A stretch of 64,000 nucleotides of DNA, taken from Paramoeba atlantica (Eukaryota > Discosea). Both the position numbers and the translations under genes were made by a program. The DNA is taken from the NCBI GenBank assembly GCA_977017575.1, contig CDRNVI010000014.1:372001-436000 (forward strand). Direction: 5' to 3'. The notes beneath the pieces are model-generated. The model was not told where the DNA came from, did not search any database, and saw nothing but the letters and a program-made list of their open reading frames with translations. Position 1 is the stretch's first letter. Every line of letters begins with the position of its first letter. Positions 11,066-18,848 of this stretch are shown one piece after another.

Positions 11066-12178
11066 CTATAACGACTTTCCGTTCTGATGAGCGGTGCCAG
11101 ACACCCGCGACCGAAAATCCGGCTGCTGGCGTCGATGCGGACACTGGCGTAGGATATGATCGGGGGAACGACAATTGAAACACAATAAACGATTACGGTA
11201 AGGTGGTCCACCGGGAAATATGTTGGCTTGCATCGACGGTCCCGGTGGTGGTGGTGGTGGTGGTGGGAAACCTTGGAACGGTGGTGGGTAATAGGGCGCA
11301 GAAAAGTTCGCAGCGTAATACTTCTTCTTGGCTTTATCCCGTTCAGTCAATTGGTCTGCTACGTGCTGGTAAAATTTGTCATTAGAACGTTCATCCTTGC
11401 TAATTTTACGGTGTACATCTTCAACGTCAATTTTTCGGGCGCGCCAGTAAGCGTCTCGCAAGCTTTGTACGATTGCGTTTCCTAACTCAATAAATGTACC
11501 CTTGTTCCAATCTTGCGTTTGACGCGCTAGTAAGATCCATCTGCCCAATAAATTGTCAAAGTTGCGCTCTTGCTGCTTTACAAAATTTTTATCATAAAAA
11601 TACTGGTTTAAGCGCAATCCGAATTCGGGTGCCTCTCGCAATTCCCTCATCAGGTCTCTGATCTTGAATCCATCGTCATTGCGTGCATTTATCCATGCTT
11701 CGTAGGTCACGGGTTCGTAATGTTGAAGCTTGAGCGACGGCGGAACTGTTTCTTGTCCAGAGACTTCTTGGCTACCATACTGTGGCGGAAGGGGCCGTCC
11801 TCCACCAAGAGATGGTGCTTGTTGAACACTCAGCGATGCGTGTTCTTGATCCAAAATTTCGATAACGTAATAATTCAATTCCGCATGCGGAAACGGATAT
11901 TCTGTAGTAAGGTCGTCTTCCCAAACTGCCCAGATCTCAATACCATCTCGTCGGGCCTTTCCATGAGATGTTGTTAGTGGCGCAGAGGGGCTGTCTTTAC
12001 GGCGCCAGGAGGCTTTCAAATGTACTGTGGCCGGCTCCGTCGTACACGTCAAAAGTTTTTCGCATACATTGGACACAACGGCATTTAGGTCTTTGTTTCG
12101 AAGTGGTTCACTCGGTATTCGCTGTCCAGTCGGGGAAGAGCTTCTTGACGATACTTGTTGGGTAGAATCGGAAGTCAT
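11066..12178 (-). CDS. DIRS-1 gag-like protein with zinc knuckle (fossil)
   Basis: The frame of 370 residues has a central helical-looking region (YEAWINARNDDGFKIRDLMR, FVKQQERNFDNLLGRW) shared with DIRS-2, a proline-rich stretch (FPPPPPPPPGPSM) and one CX2CX4HX4C knuckle (CFNCRSPDHILRQC) near the C-terminus. The role is presumed RNA binding and particle formation, as for other gag-like proteins. Confidence 0.8.
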   Translation of the reverse strand: MTSDSTQQVSSRSSSPTGQRIPSEPLRNKDLNAVVSNVCEKLLTCTTEPATVHLKASWRRKDSPSAPLTTSHGKARRDGIEIWAVWEDDLTTEYPFPHAELNYYVIEILDQEHASLSVQQAPSLGGGRPLPPQYGSQEVSGQETVPPSLKLQHYEPVTYEAWINARNDDGFKIRDLMRELREAPEFGLRLNQYFYDKNFVKQQERNFDNLLGRWILLARQTQDWNKGTFIELGNAIVQSLRDAYWRARKIDVEDVHRKISKDERSNDKFYQHVADQLTERDKAKKKYYAANFSAPYYPPPFQGFPPPPPPPPGPSMQANIFPGGPPYRNRLLCFNCRSPDHILRQCPHRRQQPDFRSRVSGTAHQNGKSL

Positions 12179-12402
12179 GGCAAACTTTTCGTCGCGGAAA
12201 TATGAAACAATATTCTTATATCAATCTTCATGCTAATACATATTCACATGTACATTAATGTTATCTCACAAGTTGAATTTCAAAAACATGCGTACAATGC
12301 CCGCCGGCTATTCGGCAAAATAGCTCAATCATGTAAATTCAAAATCAATATTAAAATCAAAATGATGCGCTGGACAATTCTTATCGTAAACTCTTATTTT
12401 TT

Positions 12403-13891
12403 GCAGAATCTCGAAATATTCTGAGGGATATGATAGAAGCGCTATGCGCAGAATCGGAAAAGGATGGTCTGCATATAAACATAGGCGTGACCAAAACTGC
12501 TTGGATGGCAGTGGGCAAAGGACTTAAAGGAGGTTGTCAAGAGAGTGCGCTTGTAACTAAATTTGGAGCAATACCAGAAGTAGTAGAATATCGATATCTT
12601 GGACACAAGAAGAACTCACAGCAAATATCTTTGACACTGCAAGAACGAGTTGCTTTATCTTGGAAAGCGTTTCATCGTCTTAAGCCGCTTTGGAATTCTA
12701 GCTTAAGCATTGCGCTTCGCCTGAGGATTTTCAGCGCGCTGGTAAACAGTGTTTTAATATACGGTTCTGCATCTCTCGTCGCCACGAAGAAGGAATTGAA
12801 GGAGGTGGACATCGAAGTAAACAAGATGCGACGTATGGCGACGGGAATGCCACTCTGGGATGGAAGGAAACGAACGCCTACAGCTGCATTGTATCGCGGA
12901 GAATCACTGTTTTCAACACAACTGCGAGTAAACAGAGCCAAACTTGACGGTCATTTGTTGAGACACGATTCCTCGTTTGCCGACGTCATGCTCTGGAACG
13001 AAAATGACAAAGCGCGCATAAAGTCTCTGTCCGAGGCTACAGCAGAAGATTTGGGGATAGATGTTGCAGAAATGTTTGATTTAGCGAAGAACCGTGAGGA
13101 ATGGAAATTAAAAGTTGAGCGTTTACGGACTCGATTAGAACCTACAGCGACCTACAAGTCACACTCGAGTCAATCATGTCGTTCAGAAGTTGAAGACATT
13201 TTCCGTTCTGAGCGATCAGCTTCAGAAAAATGGTCTGCACTACAATTCTATGAGGAGGGTCCTGTGAGCTGGCCAGAGAAAGATCTGCGTCATTTATACT
13301 GTGACGGTTCTGTTAGGGGAAGTAAAGAAGCGCTTTGTGCAGGAATATCGGTTGTGCTATTTGAGAATGAAAGATGTATTTATAGAGCAACAAGAACTCT
13401 CAAAACAAGATCGAACCCCCATACGAGCAGAACTACGTGCTTTTCTGCAAGCCTTGACAATCGGACATCAACGAGAAGGAGACTTTGTGGTGCATGTAGA
13501 CTCCGAGCACGTATGGCAGTTTTGGCATCGACATCGCATCAGTTTTCAACTAGATGGTTATACAACACTCGAGAATGCGGATCTATTAAAGAAAATTGGT
13601 GATAAGGCGAAATGTATACTTGAGACGGCAAATGTACATGTCGTCAAGGTATGGGCGCACTGCGAAAATGCACGAAACGATTTGGCGGACAGAGTAGCCT
13701 ACAAAGCAGCAGAGGGTATCGTATCCTTTCTATTAATACAAGAGATTGCCACTCCACCTGCCTGTGAAAATGCACAGAACAGTAACGAGGCAGTTAGGCA
13801 TGAATCGAAGGAGTGTGCTCATCGGTGTAAAGACAAGGAAGCATGCGGACATAAATGCTGCAAAAGGCATTTGCGTCAGACCAAAGAATAA
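12403..13891 (+). pseudogene. LINE-D thumb, RNase H and C-terminal Cys/His cluster, one frameshift
   Basis: Reading resumes as AESRNILRDMIEALCAESEKDGL directly after the DIRS-1 edge, continuous with YADDIAE on the left. The first frame (to 13602) reaches RHLYCDGSVRGSKE, the start of RNase H. The second frame (from about 13400 to 13891) carries IRAELRAFL, VHVDSEHVWQF and ARNDLADRVAYKAA, completing the D-E-D-D pattern. A single frame change lies near 13390-13425, next to A and C runs. The end, CAHRCKDKEACGHKCCK, is a Cys/His cluster of the kind found three times in LINE-C. Confidence 0.8.
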
Positions 13892-14013
13892 GAGAAAGAA
13901 AGTAGCATTCAAAGTCATGGCAGAAAGATTCCTAACCACTTTTAAGAACTAAGTGGTATATTATTATTATTATTATTATTATTATGTTATGTTATGTTAT
14001 GTTATGTTATGTG

Positions 14014-14085
14014 TTCAGGTTAATACAAAAAAAAACGTTTATAATAATACCAAAGATTTCTAATAGACCGAAACTAAAAACCTGT
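14014..14085 (-). other. 3' flank of A3
   Basis: Between the TGTTA tail of LINE-D and the stop codon of A3. It contains GTTTATAATAATACC and an A9 run on the plus strand. Read on the minus strand this is the A3 3' UTR, which ends without an obvious poly(A) tail. Confidence 0.4.
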
Positions 14086-14912
14086 TCAGAGGCCCAGTTC
14101 CTGAGATGTCTCCTGCGTTAGATAATTTTTCAGCTGGGAAAATACCACTGATCCGTTCAACTCTTGAAGGTGCAACGAAAATTCGTTCAAAGTTTTCCCT
14201 CTTTCAAGCCCACAGCAGTCCGCTAGCGTATGCAGAAGGGTCTTGAGCCCTTGATGCATGGCGCCGCCGGAGAGGACTGGGATGCATTTAAAACGTTCCT
14301 GCGGAATCATCCCCGATGCGACGTACGTATTATGTTTCCGTGCGATCGCATCCCTCATTAGGGCCCCACTCCCTCGCCGCAAGTTCGACGGCGCCAATTC
14401 ATGGATTACAGTGAGGTCGTAGAAGACTTCACCGGACGCCCAATATATGACTATATCAGGTCCGGACCGGTGAAGACTAGCATTTCGGCAGATCTGTTGG
14501 TGCTCACGTTTGCGCCAATGCGGGAACGACTCCCCGCAAGTGGAGCATTTGTAGGTCGTAAATTGTCGTGGCTCCCGCTCGCATGGTACCCCAGCCTTCA
14601 TGCACAGATCGTAAATTCTACGCACCAGCGCATCATGTTTCGTCGTGGCATTGTTTCCAGAGCACTGAACACATCCCGCTATGTGCGAGAGGGCTGACGA
14701 AGACTCAAGAATGACTCGACACCCCGGGCATTGTAAGTTTCCTGGAAGCCGCGGGTGACTGAGACCAAGACGAGATATAAGTGCCAAGGTGTAAAATTTG
14801 GAAGATACTAGTTTTGCGTTCGACTGTATCCACGATGAATTCCCTTTCTCGCTTGCGGCGCGCAGTAACGACGCGACATTCGGGTCTTTCGACAGCGATT
14901 CCTTAATTCATT
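14086..14912 (-). pseudogene. A3 zinc-binding and RLE region, frame-shifted from the RT
   Basis: The frame reads LRAASEKGNSSWIQ, then CPGCRVILESSSALSHIAGCVQC, CSTCGESFPHWRKREHQQIC and the endonuclease core RSGPDIVIYW with FYDLTVIHE. This order (two Cys/His clusters around the KHDALVRRIYDL segment, then PD and D) is that of RLE-type LINEs, where the domain nicks the target to prime reverse transcription. It aligns over its length with A4, A6, A7 and A9. A frame change near 14905-14915 separates it from the RT frame. Confidence 0.85.
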
Positions 14913-17610
14913 TGTTAAGCTGTGCTTCGGTGACGAATTGGTCGTTAGGGGGGCGGATTGAATCTTCATTTCCTACCGGCGATAGGGATGTAAGGCCTGT
15001 CGCTCGAACTGAAAGTGAATTTAGTCGTTCAAAAGCGTTGTGCCTCGACGCCTCATACGCCGATTTTCGTAGAAGATCCGTGGGCGTCAGCCCTAAACCT
15101 CCACTCTTTACCGGAAGTCGTGCCCACGCGATCTGTTTCGGATTCATTTCTCCGAACCAGGTGGTCAGAACTTCTTGCACCTCTTTGTCGAAGGATTTCG
15201 CCATCTCAAAGGTTTCCTCTGGCCGATGGACTCGTATGTGGTACCTGTGTCTCACATTAACGCATCGCGACAAGAGGAGCATCGAAATGTTATTCGCACC
15301 CATGGTTTTCAGCCGCCGGAAAATTGCCCGGTGTTTTTCAAGCTTGTTGAGAAGTAATTCGCTGACTCTGGTTGATCCCCCTACATAGGCTCCTAGAACT
15401 TTGACGGCTTTTTCGGCTATCTGAACACCTTCGTTGACTAGTTTCTCGGATAGTTTGACGTTGTTTAATCCATCAAACCAAACACATTTTTGCGGCGCAA
15501 GTCGGATCGATTTACTTTCCAGGAGCTCCTTGAGACGGACGTATGCAGAGGCGATGAGATCCACATCGTGTGAGGAGATGTTGATGTCATCGACATAAGC
15601 GTATATGTTAAGCGATGGGAATTCCTGCGCGATCGTCTCAAGAATAGGTTGAAGAAATGTACAGAAATACAACGTTGATAACGGCGACCCCTGACGCACT
15701 CCAGCCGAACTCTCGACTTTGGAGAATAATTCCCCGTTTTTGCCATAGAAGAGGAGCTCTGATGGTTCCCCATATTCAGCAACAAAAAGTCGCTGAAAGG
15801 GTCGAAGTGCGCTAAACGCGAAAATCGCTTTCGCAATGTCATCGCGTGAAGGGCTGTTAAAGGCGTTTTTCATGTCCAGAGAGAGAATGGCGTGTCCTTC
15901 CATGTACCGACGATTGAGCTCGTGCACGATAGTTTCACAGCCCGCTTGGCTCATAACCCCGTGTTGCATCGGAAGAAACAGCTTCGCGAATTTGTGTTCA
16001 TGTCGAAGTATTAGGACCAGCCCCGCCAACTTCAACAGAACCTCCCCCATCGCCACAGGCCTAACGGATTTTGATGTCTTGGGAAGTGCTACGAGACGCG
16101 CTCTCCCCAATCTACGCATGACTTCTTTGGACAGCATCCCGTTGACAAGATCACAGATCATATGACACAGACTGGAACAACAGATCTCATCATCCAATAA
16201 CAACCGAACAATGGCTTCCGTTGTACCCGAAGGTCCGGGAGCCGATCCCATTGCTAGTCTTTTCCCTGCATTACGTAGCTCTTGCGGTGGGAGGCATGCA
16301 ATCTTCGGGGCGTCTGTCGGAAGCGCGAATGAAATAGGCAACGAGGGATGCAATTTTCGCAATTGGTCCAATTTTCCTTCATCCGTCATCGTTGTAGTTG
16401 CAGTTTCCTGATCTAATACTCGCGTTCCCTTCTTCGTTGCTCCTTCCAAGAGCAGTCTCGTTGCTTTCTTTATAGCCCGCAAATCACTCGCCTTTTGCTC
16501 CGCTTCACTGTTCAGAGTTGTCGTCTCCTGAATTTCAACTGGACGGCGACGACGCTTCTTTCCAATGATGTGGCGCACTGTGGCTAAAGAGTGTTCCATT
16601 GCCGACAGAGTTCTGTTCCAAATTTGATTCCGTTGCTCGTACGAGGAACTCGCGTAGTCCCTCATGATATCCCGATAGATCGCGACAACACAAGGTACAA
16701 ACTCGGAACTAACGGACCGTAAGGTGGGCATTGGGTCGAGGTCCAAATCAGCTTCGGTGTGATCAAGATCATGTCTGTCTTTGTCTTCTGTGGAATTCGT
16801 TTCCCCCGCGTTTCTCCTTGGCTCATCAAGCCAGCGTATCGAATGAATTCGCACGTTGGGATTCGGCGGAATAAACCCCTCAAATTTGGTTCCAGATTTG
16901 TGCCCTTCCACGCCTTCATATGATATGGCTATTCTACCGGCTCCCGCCCGTTTCTTGACTGATTTCACCACACCCCTCGATATATTTAATTGTGTGGAAT
17001 CGCTAAAACACCACGCCACCAGGCAACCATCACCGCGCTTCGACATTTTTGATTGATCCCAAACGAGGTCTGGTGCCATAGGGAAATGTCGAGCCGAATC
17101 TATCGTTCCTTTCCACGTCTCTATTATTCTCGCTTCTTCAGCCAATCCGGCCGGGGGTGCTTCAACTGCGGTTTCAATGGTCGTGTTTGTTTGTTCACTA
17201 TCTTCGACCTCCGATTCCCCAGCAGCATTGAAAACCGGAATCACATTATGGCTGATGCTCCCTCCAGCGCGTGTCGGGATTTCGTCGGGCGTAATACAGT
17301 CGGCAAAGGTCTGATCGTGCGTATCTGACTCCTTCGTCTCCCCTCTCATGCTCGGCGCTGGAGTCTCAATGCTTTTGACAACGGAGGATGTAGCCAAGTC
17401 CGACGAAGTGGGCGATGGGGCGCTGAATCGTTTTTCTTGAGCTTCGATCTCCGAGAGCCTTCGTTCGCGCTCCAATCTTTCTTCCGCAGTTGGGAAACCG
17501 TGCAGTGTCAGAAGACCTTTCCACACGGTTTTTCCGACGACGCCAGCAACTTTCCCGAGTGTTTCCAGACGAGAGGGTTCCAGAGTTGTTTGTTCTTTAT
17601 CTCGGTGCAA
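14908..17610 (-). CDS. A3 N-terminal domain and reverse transcriptase, 900 residues
   Basis: Residues about 185-275 hold the LINE-A N-terminal domain (GDGCLVAWCF, NISRGVVKS, AISYEGVEGH, FIPPNPNVRIHSIRWLD). A basic KKRRRRP stretch lies near 355. RT motifs: SAPGPSGTTEAIVRLL near 465, VRPVAMGEVLLKLAG near 520, motif A ILSLDMKNAFNSPSRDD near 580, motif B SAGVRQGSPLSTLYF near 640, motif C IYAYVDDINIS near 675. All catalytic aspartates are present. There is no ATG at the frame start (first codon TTG), so the natural start is uncertain. It acts in the nucleus with the RLE part, which now lies in another frame. Confidence 0.85.
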   Translation of the reverse strand: MHRDKEQTTLEPSRLETLGKVAGVVGKTVWKGLLTLHGFPTAEERLERERRLSEIEAQEKRFSAPSPTSSDLATSSVVKSIETPAPSMRGETKESDTHDQTFADCITPDEIPTRAGGSISHNVIPVFNAAGESEVEDSEQTNTTIETAVEAPPAGLAEEARIIETWKGTIDSARHFPMAPDLVWDQSKMSKRGDGCLVAWCFSDSTQLNISRGVVKSVKKRAGAGRIAISYEGVEGHKSGTKFEGFIPPNPNVRIHSIRWLDEPRRNAGETNSTEDKDRHDLDHTEADLDLDPMPTLRSVSSEFVPCVVAIYRDIMRDYASSSYEQRNQIWNRTLSAMEHSLATVRHIIGKKRRRRPVEIQETTTLNSEAEQKASDLRAIKKATRLLLEGATKKGTRVLDQETATTTMTDEGKLDQLRKLHPSLPISFALPTDAPKIACLPPQELRNAGKRLAMGSAPGPSGTTEAIVRLLLDDEICCSSLCHMICDLVNGMLSKEVMRRLGRARLVALPKTSKSVRPVAMGEVLLKLAGLVLILRHEHKFAKLFLPMQHGVMSQAGCETIVHELNRRYMEGHAILSLDMKNAFNSPSRDDIAKAIFAFSALRPFQRLFVAEYGEPSELLFYGKNGELFSKVESSAGVRQGSPLSTLYFCTFLQPILETIAQEFPSLNIYAYVDDINISSHDVDLIASAYVRLKELLESKSIRLAPQKCVWFDGLNNVKLSEKLVNEGVQIAEKAVKVLGAYVGGSTRVSELLLNKLEKHRAIFRRLKTMGANNISMLLLSRCVNVRHRYHIRVHRPEETFEMAKSFDKEVQEVLTTWFGEMNPKQIAWARLPVKSGGLGLTPTDLLRKSAYEASRHNAFERLNSLSVRATGLTSLSPVGNEDSIRPPNDQFVTEAQLNK

Positions 17611-17682
17611 CCTGTGATCCTCAGGTCTTACAAAAAACGAGGGTCATTTTTTTTTTTACAATAAGGAAAGGTCTTACAATAT

Positions 17683-18773
17683 TTTTTTTTTATTTCAACG
17701 GGCGAAATCGGATATTGATGCTGCGGGGAACCACAGACGAAGAAACTGACAGATGTTTTCAGATAATGAATAATATGATTTTCTCTCATGTGTTGAGCCG
17801 GAACCAAAATTACTTTCTCAAGTTTTCATAATTAATAAAGAATGGTTGATTAAATCGCCGTATCTTCTCGGCTCTGCGGCACTAGAAATTTGCCAAGTTG
17901 CGAGAGAACAACCGATCCGTTGAATTCTTGTAATCGAAGTGTAAAATCTTGGATCACGTAATCCCGCGCTAATCCACACGCGTCGGCTAAAGCGAGAAGT
18001 AGGTTCTTTGTGTTAGCGTGCATAGCTCCTCCTGCAAGCATCGGTATGCACTGAAATTGGATTTGGGGGAGCAGTTTTGAGGCTACGTACGTCTTGTTCT
18101 TCCGTTTAATGGCGTCCCTCATAAGGATTGTGCCGCCTCGCGTTAAATTCGAAGGACATAGTTCATGCACAATGGTGAAGTCGTAGAATACGTCTCCGTC
18201 GGCCCAGTGAATAACTAGATCCGGCCCTGAGTGGTGAAAAGATCCTGATCCGCAGATCCTTTGGTGTGATGGTTTAGAATCCCCATCCAGATGAGCTCCA
18301 CATTTGCCACACGTGTACGTAGAGAACTGCCGGGGTTCTCGTTCACAAGGAATGCCTGCTTTGATGCATAATTCATACAGTCTGTGGACCATTTTGTTGT
18401 GCTTCGTTGTCGCGTTGTTACCAGTGCAAGTCGAGCATCCAGCCACGCGGGAAATAGCGTTCTCGGAAGTCAGCAAGGTGTGACACCCGGGGCACTGTAG
18501 GTGTGCAGGGAGTCTGGGATGTGCCAGTCCAAAACGGGGCATTACCGCAAGGGTGAATAGTCTGCTGGGCACTAATCTGGTGGAGGAGGCCAGCCACGTG
18601 TAACTTCCTTTAGCACTTGTAGCTCGTAATATGTCGGCTTGGCGTGGTTCTTCCATCAATTTGTCGCGTATGTGTTTGTGGTGCAGGTCTTCTGTTGTTG
18701 GCTCATCGGCGGAAGGGTTATTATGATTTGGCTGAGTAGTTAGCTGTGTGGCCAAACCCGGTATAAAACCCTG
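17683..18773 (-). mobile_element. LINE-A copy A4, 3' part (other part 23688-26300)
   Basis: This is the C-terminal third of A4, displaced from the rest by LINE-C. On the minus strand the protein text at 23691 ends YLSAPAP and resumes here as QGFIPGLATQLTTQPNHNN, matching the corresponding stretch of A9 (VVSPAPLGEEHTPDDES). The 3' UTR (17683-17849) ends GTTGAAAT followed by ten A residues. It shares AACTTGAGAAAGTAATT, with one difference, with the A7 3' UTR. Confidence 0.85.
17850..18773 (-). pseudogene. A4 zinc-binding and RLE region
   Basis: An open frame to the stop at 17850 carries LQCPGCHTLLTSENAISRVAGCSTCTG, then TCGKCGAHLDGDSKPSHQRIC and the endonuclease core HSGPDLVIHW with VFYDFTIVHE, ending SQLGKFLVPQSREDTAI. 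All expected Cys, His and acidic residues are present. It is complete as a domain but cut off from its RT by the LINE-C insertion, so it is now only a remnant. The apparent start at 18755 is a TTG inside the old frame and is not a real start. Confidence 0.85.
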
Positions 18774-18774
18774 T

Positions 18775-18802
18775 ATAAAGATACAGTTTCTGTACCTTGT
18801 TG
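18775..18802 (+). other. SL-like leader at the 5' end of LINE-C, 5'-shortened
   Basis: The 28 nt from ATAAAG through ATACAGTTTCTGTACCTTG to the final TTG match the last 28 nt of the SL-like leader of LINE-B; the first eight (CTTTAACG) are absent. The flank to the left is A4 coding sequence, not an SL gene. The leader therefore most likely came with the RNA template. Loss of the extreme 5' end fits reverse transcription stopping near a modified cap. The next ten bases, AATTATTTTC, also match LINE-B copies B2 and B7. Confidence 0.8.
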
Positions 18803-18848
18803 AATTATTTTCAATTTCGTACTAACTGTTACTTTCCCCCATTGGGGC

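Larger units (their letters stand above)
7731..12402 (-). mobile_element. DIRS-1, VIPER/DIRS-type tyrosine-recombinase retrotransposon (fossil)
   Basis: About 4.7 kb on the minus strand inside LINE-D. From the right: a non-coding end (12180-12402), a gag-like frame, a tyrosine recombinase frame, an RT/RNase H region overlapping it upstream, and a non-coding left end that includes a long T run near 8042-8062. The gag, recombinase, RT/RNase H set is that of the DIRS order, known in trypanosomatids as VIPER. It is broken, with a small number of breaks, but much of each frame is still readable, so it is only moderately old. It is younger than the LINE-D copy it splits. Confidence 0.85.
6952..13970 (+). 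mobile_element. LINE-D (RT plus RNase H), 5'-truncated, split by DIRS-1
   Basis: A plus-strand non-LTR element begins inside its RT at about 6955 and resumes after DIRS-1 at 12403, ending in a (TTA)n then (TGTTA)n tail at about 13953-14013. The left flank ends in TTAATGTTATGTTATGT and the tail continues in the same TGTTA repeat before TGTTCAGG, so the target duplication is probably this TGTTA-rich sequence. Protein order is RT with a YADD box, a thumb region, RNase H, then a C-terminal Cys/His cluster. No RLE is present. It looks like an I/ingi-type LINE; any N-terminal endonuclease was lost with the 5' end. Confidence 0.8.
14040..17640 (-). mobile_element. LINE-A copy A3, nearly complete
   Basis: The best-preserved LINE-A copy: N-terminal region, RT and the zinc-binding/RLE end are all present, spoiled by one frameshift near 14905-14915. 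The 5' flank (17611-17682) holds two A runs on the minus strand separated by TATTGTAAGACCTTT, a 15-mer also found at the 3' end of A7. No SL-like sequence lies at its 5' end, in contrast to LINE-B and LINE-C. Confidence 0.85.

Noticed and set aside
13953-14013. Telomeric or satellite repeat
   Set aside because: TTA and TGTTA units are short, lie exactly at a LINE 3' end and are not TTAGGG-like.
14908-17610. Bacterial retron or group II intron RT
   Set aside because: The CCHC plus PD-D endonuclease end, poly(A) tails, nested LINE context and SL-like leaders all point to eukaryotic LINEs.
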